A DNA stretch of 64,000 nt. Source: Wuchereria bancrofti. Lineage: Eukaryota > Nematoda > Chromadorea > Rhabditida > Onchocercidae. A program made the position numbers and the translations under genes. The notes beneath the pieces are model-generated. The model was not told where the DNA came from. It searched no databases and saw only the letters and a list, made by a program, of their open reading frames with translations. Below are positions 50,560 through 62,810 of this stretch, in pieces (position 1 is the first letter of the stretch; every line of letters starts with the position of its first letter). The DNA lies in contig SSBO01000005.1 in the NCBI GenBank assembly GCA_005281725.1, positions 124,001 to 188,000 of the forward strand. The letters are read 5' to 3'.

Positions 50560-53500
50560 TTATTCGCAGGCAATTTTTCCATGAAAACTAGTCATAGCAA
50601 TACCAAAAGCTTGTAATGCTGATAATGGATAACGAAAATCCATCGTAAATGCATCGTAACCAATTCGACCAAATTGCATTACAATATATTTGGCTGGAAA
50701 AAAAAAAAGAAATAAGAATGTTTGATATGAATTTTAATCAATTTGACAAAGTTACATTAAATTATAATCAATTTGACAAAGTTACATTAAATTATAATCA
50801 ATTTGACAAAGTTACATTAAATTATAATCAATTTGACAAAGTTACATTAAATTATAATCAATTTGACAAAGTTACATTGAATTGCATTGTGATATATAAA
50901 CAAAACAATAAAAAAAGAAAATGGAAGAATTTATGTGTTTTGCTGTAGCAACGAAGATTATCACTTTGCAAGAAAATTCAATTTAATATATATCTATTAA
51001 ATTTTTCTTTAATATTAAAAATTGAAAATTCGAAATGAAAGTAAAAATTTGAAAATACATACGGTCAGCATCATGAATGATTTGAAAATTCTTTACTGAT
51101 GGCTGTGTAACACGACCGTAAAAGTTAAGTACGTATGATTGTGTATCTGAAAGATTTTACTGTTCCAGTAAAAAATAATATTATTGATAATTAAATTTTG
51201 TTTTTCTTTAATCTTAATTTCAAAACAAGTGGATTAAAACTTTGATGAAGTTATTTTAAAAATAATAATAATAACAATAATAATAATAACAATAACATCA
51301 ATAATAATAATAATAAATAAAACCTTCATTCCAAACAGGGCTTTTGTTATGCATAGCAATCAAATCATCCGCTTTTCGATTCTTCCACCTCTCTAGGATA
51401 GATTCTTGTTCCTATAAAAATCACAAATTTTTGCAAATTTTTTAAGTCATCAACAATTTCTCATAAATTTTAATGTCTGAAGAAATGAGTGACTGAAGAT
51501 TTTTTCCAAATTAATTTTTTGTGAAATTAAATTGAAATGTAATTAGACTTCTAATTTTGGTAATGTCTAAAATTTACTAATAAAGGACGAATTTCTTGAC
51601 GTCGATAATTTTCAGCATCGCAAATGCCAGGAATCAAAACAGTCATTTTACGTGGACCTTTGAAACCGAGGACATTAGTATCCTAAAATGTGAAATTTGA
51701 ATTCCTACAAGAAGCATAAAATTTAGTAATTGAAATGCTGCAATCTCACCGAATGAAATAATTTATGTAAACATCATGCATAATTCAACTTTTTTTTTCC
51801 TCTTATAATTATTTTCATTTAAAATTCTGTGTAATAATTCATAATTTAATCTAATAAGCACATTCCATCTATAATTGCATTCAATGAAATATGCAAATTT
51901 AAGGGAAACTTTTAAATTTCAACAATTTGTTGACAGAAAAAGAAAATGCTTACATAAATGACAGCTGCAAGTTCTTGCCTTACCGAATCACCAATCACCC
52001 ATGATTTTTTTGGATTTTCACCGTTGTCGTATAATGTAAATTGTGTACCCAAAGCATTTGATCTAAATTTTGAAAAAAAAACAAAAAAAAGTTTAATCTA
52101 AAAATATTTATATTACTATAATATTGATGCACTTATTTAGCTCATTAATTAGAATATATTAACATTTACATTTGATCGGTTTGATTATTTTTTGTTTCAA
52201 TATAATTAGACGTAAATATTTCAACAGTCGTATGAAATATGATAGATACTTAAATAATAATTCACTTAATTAATTATTAATTGAAATATTTCGCTGGCAC
52301 TTTGATATAGCTAAAGTTGAACAAATTGCATAAATAATTCAAAAAGTGTTCAATAAGTTTACTAAACTGTTAGAATCTTTTCTTTTTTTTTTAAATCTGC
52401 TAGAATCTTTTATTTTTTCCTTTTTTATTTCTTTTTTTTTTGAATCTGCTAGAATCTTTTATTTTTTCTTTTTTTCTTATATTTTTGTTAGAATTTTTTA
52501 TTTTTCCATAAAATTATTTTTGTATGATCCAAAAATGTTTTGCTATCAAGAAATATACTATGCAAATATTGTTTTTCTAATAAAGTTTACGGAATATAAA
52601 TCCTGTAACTTTCCTGATAGTATAAACCAAACTTTCTTCTGATTTTATAGAATGCCAACATTTACATTTTAAATTAATCCAAAATAAATTTCCACTTTTT
52701 TTATTTCAAATTTAAATCAATATTTATTTACCTGACTTTTCCAACAAAAGAATTACCATAGCGTTTCAAATCAGTTGGATCAATGGAAATTAAATAATTA
52801 GCTGTAGCACTTTTTTTTCTTTTTCGTGCAGCCAGAAGAAAAATCTAAAAATTTTAGCATTTATATTTATTCAAAAAGAAATTTTTTTTTTGAAATAAAT
52901 TTTTACAAATTTAGAAAAAATAGCTAAATTCCTTAATTATTGCATATTTGGAAATTTATCATTTAATAACAATCTAAAAATGATTACTTGTTAAAATACA
53001 ATCGAATATCTTATTTTATTCAAATTATCATTCAAATTATGAATTTTATTCATAAAATTAACCGAAAACATTTCACAGTGTTTCATTTACACGAACTAAT
53101 CAAATGTTTTGATTTTTAATCAATGTTAACTAATTATAAAATTATGACATTAATAATTTATTAAGATAGTTCTTATTTTTTTAAAAATTCATCATTTAAA
53201 ATTCATCCATAATTTTTATTTTTAATCAAATATATTTTATATAAATAAACATTTACAGACCCTTTTTTCCTCATCTTTTTCAAGATGTAAATAATAAGTT
53301 GGATAAATCCCACGATCCACTCCTTTCTTATCGCGTGTTATGCGACATTTATAAGTGACATTTCGTCTTGCTGGTGACGTCACAAATATTTCCAAATTTG
53401 TCATAATTTCATTCATATCTGGATTTTCAACCACTAAAAAAATTTTTTGTCATTCATTTATTTCAATTTTTAATAGCAAAATTTTTATCAGATATATTTT

Positions 53501-56500
53501 AAAAAAAAAAATTAAAAAATTGTAATCTTTTTCTTATCCGTTTTTCCATTTTTTCTTTTTTAAAAAAGTGAAAAGGAAGAAATTAGTCAAAATGTTAAGT
53601 CAGTAATAAACTTAAATGGTAAGACATTTTCCTCAATTCCATCTTTCCATGGTTCCACCAATGGTTCATCGTTTGGCTCAAATGTCGCACTTGTGCTATT
53701 TGGGACAAATTTTGTAGTTGTTGCTGGATTGTATGATGATTTATTAATATCTTCCTCCGAAGAACTATAATTAACTGTTTATTTTTAAACTTAGTTTTTT
53801 TTTTTTAAATGTAATAGAAAAGAAATCATTGAAATACTCAATAACTTTTGATATCAATGAAAATTCAGAAGTTAATAATTTTATTTTTCATAAAACTAAG
53901 CTAAATCATTTAAAAAAATTTATATTATTCACATCAATTTCTAAATTTTTGTACCAGAAAAAAAGAATCTTAAAAAGTTAGATGTATAATAAAGTATAGT
54001 TTGAAAAATATGACTAATAATGTCCATTTAATTAATAATTTGATCTACTAATCATTAAAATTTTTCTCTCTTTAAATTTTATTTTTGTTTAATATAACTT
54101 AGTCTAATTCATTCCTTTAACAATTTTACATTATTATAGCATTAAAGGAATGAATTAAATAACAAAGAAAGAATTTAAGAAATACTAATAATATCGAAAA
54201 ATCGAATATATTAATATGAATGTGAAATACCAAAATTGAATACTGAAATATCAGTAAAGATAAATTTGATAATTTTTAATATCACATATTATTGATAATT
54301 TTTAAGAAGTAAATATTTGTTTGAATTATTATTTGAATAAAAGCTAAACCTTTCATTATACTGTGATGTTATAACTGTTGTAACGGTTGATGCGGAAGCC
54401 GTAGTTGGTGATATACGATCCGGATCTTCCGGTGACGTAAAACATAACGGTCCTTTATAACCGTGCAATTTATGATTACTTTTAGATGTCACCATCATCA
54501 TCATCGATGTATCATTTGTTCGAATGTTAGCCGATGAAAGTCTACGCTTTTGCCGTTGACGTTCTTCCATAAATTTTTTCTATAAAACAAAAAAATAAGT
54601 AAATAAATAAAACTATAATGAAAAAAAATTTCAAAAATTATACAAAATTATTTTGCTCAAAAAAAACAGAAAAATTCTTTCATTATAAGTAAATTATTTT
54701 GCTCAAGAATTAAAATTTTATATTAATAATAAATAAAAATTTAAAACTTTAAAAATTTTAAAAAAAACGAAATTTTTTATTTATTTATTTTAATAATATT
54801 GTTGATAAATGTTAAATTATTCAAGGACAAATAATGAAATATATAAATTATTTTGTATTTTAATGCAAATGACATTTATCAATTGCTTAGTCTCTATTCA
54901 TAGATTTTCAGAAAAAAATTTACTTTTCTTTTGTATCTTTCAATTAATGCATTTAAAATGATACATAGGATGATTTATCTTAAATAAATTATCATAAAAT
55001 GATAATGGAGGAAAAGACACAAAGTAGTGATAAGCCTTATCAATTATGATTGTTTTGTTTTTGATGATTTACAATAATAGATTAGGCATAATATAAATAA
55101 GCAAATAACATTTACAAAATTTTTTTTTCTCCCAGAGATAAGCCTTTTTTCTTTTCTTGGCTAAAATAAACGGAGCAAAGAGCACTATGCACTTTGCTCC
55201 TCTTATTTTCGTAATCTTCGAAGGATGAAAAAAATAATTAATAAAAGCAAAAATGTTGGAAATTGAAATATGTCAACTGAGTTTCAAATATTCACGAAAG
55301 AAAAAAATTCATCATTTAATTTAAAATGTAAGATTGAAGGTTGCAGTTAAATTTATGTATTATTTTAAAATGCAAATTGAGATTGGAAATGAAAACTTTG
55401 TATTGAATGCAAAGCATATACAAACCATTTTTTTTTTTTAATTAATAAATAATCTGCTGGTTTCAGGCAAAAAAATCTTTGATTCCTTTTCTTTTCTTTT
55501 TTTTTTCGATGATACTAATCACATATACAATAGCATGAAATTTTGAAATTTAAAAATTTTAGATTTATATTTGCTCCTAATAAATTAATAATATCGAATG
55601 CAAAAAATTGGAAAGGAAAGGTCATTCTGACAGAATTGATAACCGTTGCATGATTATGATAATTTCTGATAATGATTATCATGATTATGTAGTGATAATA
55701 ATAATTGATTATCATAATTATGATAATTTTTGATGATACTAATCACATATATACAACAATATGAACATTTGTAATTATAATACAACTAATTAGTGATTAA
55801 CAATTAGTTACAATTATAATTAGCGATCATTATCTCACTATCATTATCATGATTAATGCTTGTAATCATTGTAATAACCAATGATTCATTACAAATATTA
55901 TGAACTAAAATAAAGAAAGATAAACTATAGTCTAGTGTGAATACGATAATATTTATTATCATCAAAAGATTCGAAGTTAACACATTTCGAAAGATCATTG
56001 AAATTTCTCAATAACTATTGAATAATATTAGGAAATGTAAAGCGTTGTTATTTATTTTGGCTGTATGACTAAATAAAGAAATTGTTTACGATAAAAAAAT
56101 GAAAAAAAAAAGAAAATAAAATAATCCTTTTCCATATTTCAAAGCAATGACTTCCTAAAAACAGAAGAATTATGATGATTTGAGCCAAATGAGAACAATA
56201 TGGCCTTAAGGCTTTTTTTTTGATATTTGAATGAGTACACTTTGCATAAAATCATTCATTCATGTCTCATAACAAAATCATTTTTCTTTCCAATTTTTTT
56301 TTCTCATTTCATTTTGTTTATTTGTTTCATTCGTTGACCTTTGTTTTTGTTTTTATTTTTTTTTTTTTTAATATCTTTTATCTTTTGCACTATCAAGTCA
56401 TTTCTTTTTTTTTTTTTCATAATGACAACAACGATGACACTTTATAGTTTTATACAAATTTATACCTTACTTTCTCGTAAACACTCAGTACTTTTTAAAT

Positions 56501-56772
56501 CAAACATTTTTTATCAATAAGAATTGATCCAAATAAAATTAACAAAATGCTGCTGGCTGCATGTTAGTTATTTTTTGAAAACATTGATGATTTAATCGGA
56601 AATAATATGAAATATAATAAATTCAACGTTCCGGAATATTATCATTCCCGGAAAGTAGAATATTTTACCTTGATTGTATGAAATTGTAATAATTACAATG
56701 AGATTATGAACAAAATTAAACAAAACATACCTGTTTTGCCAGATTATGACTGGCTCGTTCATCATTTGACAT
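50560..56772 (-). CDS. tub-1: Tubby-family protein (TUB-1)
   Basis: Tubby proteins bind phosphoinositides and help deliver receptors to cilia; the C. elegans homologue affects ciliary signalling and fat storage. Exons 5' to 3': 56772-56731, 54579-54350, 53764 to about 53625, 53433-53261, 52844-52732, 52062-51954, 51682-51578, 51411-51324, 51146-51063, 50693-50560, giving about 405 residues. The C-terminal tubby barrel (about 155-405) is highly conserved: [88 protein letters not shown], and the family ending ACE. The N-terminal part is Ser/Thr/acidic-rich and disordered and begins with a helix-like ERQRQKRRL. The 53625 exon end does not close the frame with a GT donor. The large 2.1-kb first intron and a second candidate first exon at 56466-56507 suggest alternative starts. 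Confidence 0.94.
50739..50886. repeat. Five-copy 30-bp minisatellite in the last tub-1 intron
   Basis: Units beginning CAATTTGACAAAGTTACATT occur at 50739, 50769, 50799, 50829 and 50859 and are nearly perfect. As 30 is divisible by three, the plus strand stays open and would read [10 protein letters not shown] repeatedly. It lies inside an intron on the opposite strand and has no support as a gene. Confidence 0.95.
51258..51320. repeat. AAT/AAC trinucleotide microsatellite beside a tub-1 splice donor
   Basis: A run of AAT and AAC triplets ends a few bases before the donor of the 51324-51411 exon (minus strand), so length variation would alter the start of that intron. Confidence 0.85.
52368..52510. 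repeat. Imperfect tandem repeat of about 48 bp, T-rich, in a tub-1 intron
   Basis: The word TGCTAGAATCTTTTATTTTT occurs at about 52398 and 52446, with degenerate copies at 52369 and 52487. The copies are separated by long T runs. It lies in the intron between exons 51954-52062 and 52732-52844. Confidence 0.7.
56466..56507 (-). other. tub-1: Alternative first coding exon of tub-1 (candidate)
   Basis: An ATG at 56507 opens 14 codons ([14 protein letters not shown]) that end in AAG followed by GTATAA, phase 0. That phase joins the 54579 exon without a frame change. The more upstream first exon (56731-56772, [14 protein letters not shown]) is also exactly 14 codons and phase 0. Both could be real, used from separate promoters, or only one may be. 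The upstream one looks more like animal tubby N-termini. Confidence 0.4.
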
Positions 56773-57469
56773 TAGGAATAAATGATAATATGTTGTGATA
56801 AATGATAGATTATCGTTGATTAATTAAAATCATGAAATTACATTCATTGAATAGAAAATCTTCAAAAAAAAAGAGAAAAAAAGCAATTTTAAAATATTTC
56901 AAAAAGAAAATTTCTAAGATAAAAGAAATTGTGGGATAAATTTTTATGCAAATAAAATAGTTCATTTTTATTTTATTCTATCATAGATTAATTAAATGCA
57001 TTTGTTTACATTAAACTTTGATATCATTATTATTACTGCTATGAACTACAATTATGACAATATTTTTTCAAATTCATCTTAGTTTTTATTAAAATCTTGG
57101 ATTATTTAATTTTTAATATTAAATTAAAAGATAGAATAAGTTGGGATAAAATTTGATGAAAGGATAATTAAAAGCATTGAAATTATTTCAAATATGCAAT
57201 AATTTTACTCATTTCAAAATGAATCATATATTAGATAATAAGTCAGAAAATTCATTAAATTAACTAAATCAATAAAAAGAAGATTAAATAAGTGAAAATT
57301 TGTTAAATCATTTCATTACTAATAAAAATGAAGTAGATAAAATGGCTTTTTATGCTTGATACAACCTAAGTTACCAAGGCAACTAACAATTCATAATGAT
57401 TGTGAATTTTGTCAATTTCTAGAAAGAGTTGGTTACTCGGACAACGATAATAACAATAAATAGAGTCTT

Positions 57470-57502
57470 ACTTATTTACTTACTTACTTACTTACTTACT
57501 TA
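57470..57502. repeat. (ACTT)n microsatellite
   Basis: About seven consecutive CTTA/ACTT tetramers are preceded by one interrupted copy. Confidence 0.9.
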
Positions 57503-59901
57503 TTCTTTTTTTTTGTCCTCTAAAGAAAAGTAAATGAAAGAGAAAGAAGAAAATGAAGAATATGTAATCCCCAAGGATTAATTACATCATTTCTCATCTT
57601 CAAGCAACACTTTTCGATTATGCTAAACTGTCAAACTAAAAGAGAAGAAAAAAATTTTTTTCTTTTTTTCTTCTAAAAAGAAAAAATTAATATAATTTAT
57701 ATAGTAAGTTAAATTATTGCCTTATTAATCTTACTTTTTTTTTTCGAAATATTAGTTAATTGGTTAAGAATATTACGGTATTAATTTTATTCAAATGGTA
57801 AATTAAATTAGCTAAAATAAGTATTAGTCAGTTGAAAATTTTGGAATTAATTACAATTTGGTGAAAATGAAAAAGATTATTACTTACTTAATGGAAAATA
57901 AGTTAATTAGTTGAAATACTAATCCGTCTAGCTATCATCATATTACTAAACTGATAAAGTATTTTGCTTCATTTCAGCTGAAAATATTAATGGTGAAGAT
58001 GCTACTTAATTAATTACATTTTAGTTCAATGTAATTCTTTTAAAAACTTTTAGTTTCATGTGTGTTAAAAAAAGAAAGTGTTGAATAATTAGTTAAATGA
58101 AATATATTTTATATTTCATCTGGCAATTATTGAAATGAATTGACAGAGGAAGATCTAAAGAAATATGTGAGAATTATTGAAACAATTACAGAATTAATAA
58201 AAATTCATGAACTTTCCCAGAGAATGAAAAGTGCAAATAATTGAAAAGGTATAATGGAATAAGATTAGCTTCGATTAAAATATTTCGTATCACCTGTTCT
58301 TTATGATATTTAATTCTTATTAAAAACTAAAGAGTCATTACTAGAAATTAATACAACGAGAAAAGATGTATATACTGGAATTAAATTAAATAGATCCTTT
58401 ATAATTTCTGCTTCAAATATGCTATAAAAAAAAAAAATTTGTAAGGAAATAATAAATACTTGTATGTCGAAAGAAGAATTCATCCAATCAGATCAATTCT
58501 TTTATTTGATAAATCATTAATTATTAATAATTTATCAATAAAAATTATGATAAACTTTAATCAAACGAATCATTAATAAATCATTCGAATTTCATTTATC
58601 TGATTAATTTTAAAGATTAATAATATTTCATATCAAAAACAAGAACTTAATATTTAATTATGAAATGATCAAAATTATTGTCATGATTATTGCTAATACT
58701 TGTGTAAATTATTGTTTATGATATGAAATGTTCCTATAAATTATTCCTCATTCATAGATTGAAATTTTGTAACTAAGTAATAATAACTTAAGAATGAATT
58801 GAGAAAAAGAAGGTGAAAAATATTGATAACAAGCTAAGTTAATTATAATTATAGCGTTAAATAAACTGATTATAATTATCATTGCTTTCAAGTTACTCAA
58901 CAATCCAAAGTAAATGTAAGATATGAATTAATTCATTGGCTTCCATTCAGTTGACATCGGTGACAATTTCTTTTTGAAAACAATTTCTCAATGTAACGAT
59001 GATAACAACAATAACAAAAAAAGCTTATTTGTTTGCTGTAAACAAATGAAGAAGGAAATGAAACTAAGAATAAAAATTAAATTGGAAATGAATAAGTGTG
59101 TGTTGTGTGATTGAAATAAAACACGAGAAATTGTTTTCAATTTTGCATTCAAATTAAATTTTATCATTCGCTTCTCATCGTAATTCCTTTTCTTTTTCAA
59201 AAAAAAAAAAAGGAAAAAAGGGAAAAAAAATTCTCTTAAGCTGAAAGGAAGAAATGTGAAGGATTATTAGATAGTTTTAGCTTCATTTAGCATAAATTTG
59301 CCCGCAAAAATTGAAATGTCAAAGGAAAGGAAAGAGGAATTCATTGAAGCAATGATAATTTCATACACATTTCACTGCATTTCACTGTCCTTTTTCCCTC
59401 TTTTTTTTCTTTTTTTTTTTGAATTCTAATTGTATGAAATAAATTTGAAAACGAAATGTATAATTCATTAAATCCAAATTTGCCTGTAAAATCATATCTA
59501 CTGCTTTAAATTATTATCATAAATCGCTATCGAAATTTCAATTTAAAAGACAGAGGGAGAATGCTTCATTTTAGGTTTTTTTTTTATTAGTGCAAATTTG
59601 GTCCATTAATTAATACATCATTTGGTTATTTTATTCGAATGTTTTTTTTTTCTTGGAGTATTTTATGAATGAATCAAGGAATTTTTTCATATATTATTCG
59701 CTTAACCTTCAAAATTTAATCATTTCAATGGTTAATAATCAAACTTTAATTAGTAGAAGTTATATATTTATCAATNAGAAATTAATTTTTTCTTGTTTTT
59801 CTCACAAACACTTCCTTCTTCCCATATTTATCGATTTCTGTCCTTTTTTTGTATTAATTAAAAACTATCGTTAATTCTAACTTTAACTGAGTAACTTAAA
59901 T

Positions 59902-59955
59902 CAGTTCCCTGTAATCTCTCTATTTCTTCAGTTTCCTGTAATCTCTCTATTCCTT
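59902..59955. repeat. 27-bp tandem duplication, pyrimidine-rich
   Basis: CAGTTCCCTGTAATCTCTCT at 59902 is repeated at 59929 with two or so changes. It lies in a CT-rich stretch between tub-1 and rpb-5. Confidence 0.8.
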
Positions 59956-60342
59956 GTATTCTCTCCTACAACCAATATATTTGTATAATATCATATCATC
60001 AATCTTTTTTCCTTCTCATTAACTATACTACTTTTTAATCTAAAAATTTCTAGAAAAAATACCTTATCTAATTTTTACTTCTCCTTTTCCTACCTAACCG
60101 GAAGAATAAGCATATTCAATCCCGACTAAAATCATCGTTTCAACCGAATCTTTAAATTTTCTAATCTTCAAATTTCATCCATCTGAACCAGTCATTGAGA
60201 AATGATCATCGTAGCATATCAAAACTGTGGTTTGTACAGCAATTAAAAATATTTGTTGAAATATTTGTTTGGCGGTGAGTGGTAGATAGGTAATTTGTGC
60301 AGTTATTTGTGTTTCGTTATGGTCGATTATCGATGTTATCGT

Positions 60343-60376
60343 TGATCGATTGATTGGTTGATTGATCAATCGATCA
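60343..60376. repeat. Perfect 12-bp inverted repeat (hairpin) upstream of rpb-5
   Basis: Arms 60343-60354 (TGATCGATTGAT) and 60365-60376 (ATCAATCGATCA) are exact complements around a 10-base loop. They end about 90 bases before the rpb-5 ATG. Confidence 0.8.
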
Positions 60377-60465
60377 GTTATGGAAGTGTTAAAGGTGAAA
60401 GTGAAGCTTTAGAGAAATTATTTAGCTTTCAGTAATAAAAACTAATTTCAACATTGATCGAATTA

Positions 60466-62810
60466 ATGGCGGATGACGAATTGGAAACGTACAAGCTGTG
60501 GAGAGTTCGAAAGACAATTATGCAAGTAATCATTTGTTTCTTATAGTAGTTAGAGGACAATGATTAGCTAATGTATATTGAATTGTGTGATAGTGATAAA
60601 TATGTACTGATAGTGAGATAGTGATAAGTGCATTGAATTGTTTGATATATGTCTCGTCTAAGTATTCTGTGCTTGATATGAAATGATTTGGCGTTATTGA
60701 TTAACTGAACTAAATAGCTGAGAAAAGTGATGAAACTTCTCGAACGATTTCAACAGCTGTATGTTTCTAGCAGGATATCATGACTGTTAAAATATTAAAA
60801 TGTAGCACATGAAAGTGCTATTGATGTTTATAAATAGTTTTTTGATATGATGATCATAATTTTGAGAAGACAATCATGTGACAATCATAGTCATCAAGTT
60901 GTTGATAACTGTTGATAAAAGATTGTTCATGTGGTGAAGGCGATAACGAAAATAGTAACTGCTCAGTGATAATGAAACAGTATGAATGTATACATTAATG
61001 ATAGGGTAGTGATAAATGCGTCCAAATAGCAAAAAGTAAAAATCGTTGGCCCTATTCCATCCATTATCATAAATATGAATCATAGTTAAACACGTAAGGA
61101 GCTATTGGTTAAAAGCTTAACATGGTGAATTTCCTGCGGTAAACTATGTTCACGTAGTAAACATTCTGTACTTGATATACGAATGGAATGGAATTAGTTT
61201 AATTTTACAAGGAATAGTGATAGATTTTGATTTTACCAGGAATAGTGAATAATCTTACTCGTTACGCCATTATCGTACTTTATTATTTTTATAGAAGTTA
61301 GCCGGATTTTGAAGAAATTTCTGAAATTTTGATGTCGTTACATTTTGCAGATGTGCCATGATCGCGGATATTTGGTAACGCAAGAAGAATTGGATCAAAC
61401 GCTGGAAAATTTCAAAGAAACCTTTGGTGATAAACCAAGTGAACGGCATCCATCCCGTAATGAATTAACTGTTTTGGTAGCACATAACGATGATCCAACA
61501 GATCAGATGTTCGTGTTTTTCCCGGAAGATTCTAAAATTGGGATCAAAACAATTAAGGTCACTCTTTTCTCTTTCTTTAGAATAAGCTTTTTAAGGTCTT
61601 ACATTTTTTTCCATTAGTATAGATCATATGATGCTACCTTGTTCTGTCTTTCAGCGTTCTTTCATAATTTTCTCCTCTTTACACACTAGCTGTTTTCTTA
61701 ATTATTTTTAGGCGATCTGTCAACAAATGCAAGAGCAGGCAATAACACGGGCTATTATTGTCGTACAAACTGGTATGACTCCATCAGCTAAGCAGGTTAG
61801 TTTCGTTCTGGTAGTTCGCTTTTAAGTCTTTAAATTTTAAAATCTCTAAGGTTTTAAATACTTCTTTGTAGTCTTTTTATTACATTTAGCAATAACATTA
61901 TACATCAGATACGTTCTACATCGATTTCTAAAAGAAGTTTCTGATATCATTTTTTCGTAGTACTCATTTTAATCTAGTTTTTTATTGAGATTTTGGTGTT
62001 CTTTTCCAACATTTGCAACATTACAATATGAAACTAATGTGATTAGTTCCAATGTATTTCCCTAAATTTGTAACTATCTGGAGTTTACACCTTTTCCATA
62101 GATGACGGGCTGAATTTAATTCTTTTTTTGAAGTCCTGGTTGTGGAAGACATACCTGTTTACCACTATTCTACCCGAATTTTATAGGCGATAGCCGATAT
62201 GGCACCAAAGTACACTTTGGAACAGTTTCTAGAAGCTGAGCTTATGGTTAATATAACTGAACACGAGTTGGTACCAGAGCATGTTGTCATGACAAACGAA
62301 GAAAAGAACGAATTACTGGGTCGATAGTAAGTTAATCGTATTTAATGCGATTTACCTACTTGATTTTGTAATATTTCAGTTCATTTTATTTCAGTTGCTG
62401 TAATATTTTAATTCAATTATTGGGTCGATAGTAAGTTTAATTTTCGTTATGATGACGAAAATTTGTAGGACAAAGATTAAAGAAAAGTTTCTCACTTTAT
62501 TGTTAGTAAATCTATTAAAGCATTACCTTAGCCTGATACCGATTCATCGTTCACAAAAACTGAATTTTGCCGTTAGCGAAACGGAACGGTTTTCTCTAGA
62601 ATTTGAGTAGCAATATAAATTATTCAATAATTCTTGAATATTTGTTATTAATTCTACTTTTTCAGTAAGCTTAAAGATACACAGTTACCCCGAATTCAGC
62701 AGAGTGATCCGGTAGCTAGGTATTTCGGTTTACGACGTGGACAAGTAGTCAAAATTATTCGGCCATCCGAAACTGCTGGAAGATACATTACTTACCGACT
62801 TGTTGTGTAA
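60466..62810 (+). CDS. rpb-5: RNA polymerase I/II/III shared subunit RPB5 (RPABC1)
   Basis: RPB5 is a core subunit of all three nuclear RNA polymerases; its N-terminal jaw contacts downstream DNA and its C-terminal domain packs against RPB1. Exons: 60466-60525, 61351-61557, 61712-61795, 62187-62326, 62666-62810; all phases close, giving 211 residues against 210 in human. Conservation is obvious along the length: [81 protein letters not shown] and [13 protein letters not shown] at the C-terminus. The first exon gives [20 protein letters not shown], matching animal RPB5. Intron 4 contains a duplicated exon end that could act as a cassette exon. Confidence 0.98.
62395..62430 (+). other. rpb-5: Candidate 36-nt cassette exon in rpb-5 intron 4
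   Basis: The last bases of exon 4 and its donor (TGGGTCGATA/GTAAGTT) recur 104 bases downstream. The copy is preceded by TTTCAG acceptors at 62379 and 62394. Splicing from 62395 or 62380 to 62430 would insert 36 or 51 bases. Both keep the frame with no stop and end in the same GRY residues as exon 4. RPB5 is so conserved that this is probably unused, but it is structurally complete. Confidence 0.35.

Larger units (their letters stand above)
56773..60465. other. Divergent intergenic region between tub-1 and rpb-5
   Basis: About 3.7 kb, AT-rich, with one N (59776), an ACTT microsatellite, a 27-bp duplication and a hairpin near rpb-5. No exon or RNA gene is supported. It should contain the tub-1 promoter at its left end and the rpb-5 promoter at its right end. 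Confidence 0.5.

Noticed and set aside
50739..50886. CRISPR-like array
   Set aside because: The units are contiguous with no unique spacers, and the genome is eukaryotic; it is a minisatellite.
50649..50948. 99-codon plus-strand frame with [10 protein letters not shown] repeats
   Set aside because: It is produced by the 30-bp minisatellite inside a tub-1 intron, with no start context, splice partner or homology.
52346..52642. Phe/Leu-rich 98-codon plus-strand frame
   Set aside because: It arises from T-rich tandem repeats in a tub-1 intron; low complexity with no other support.
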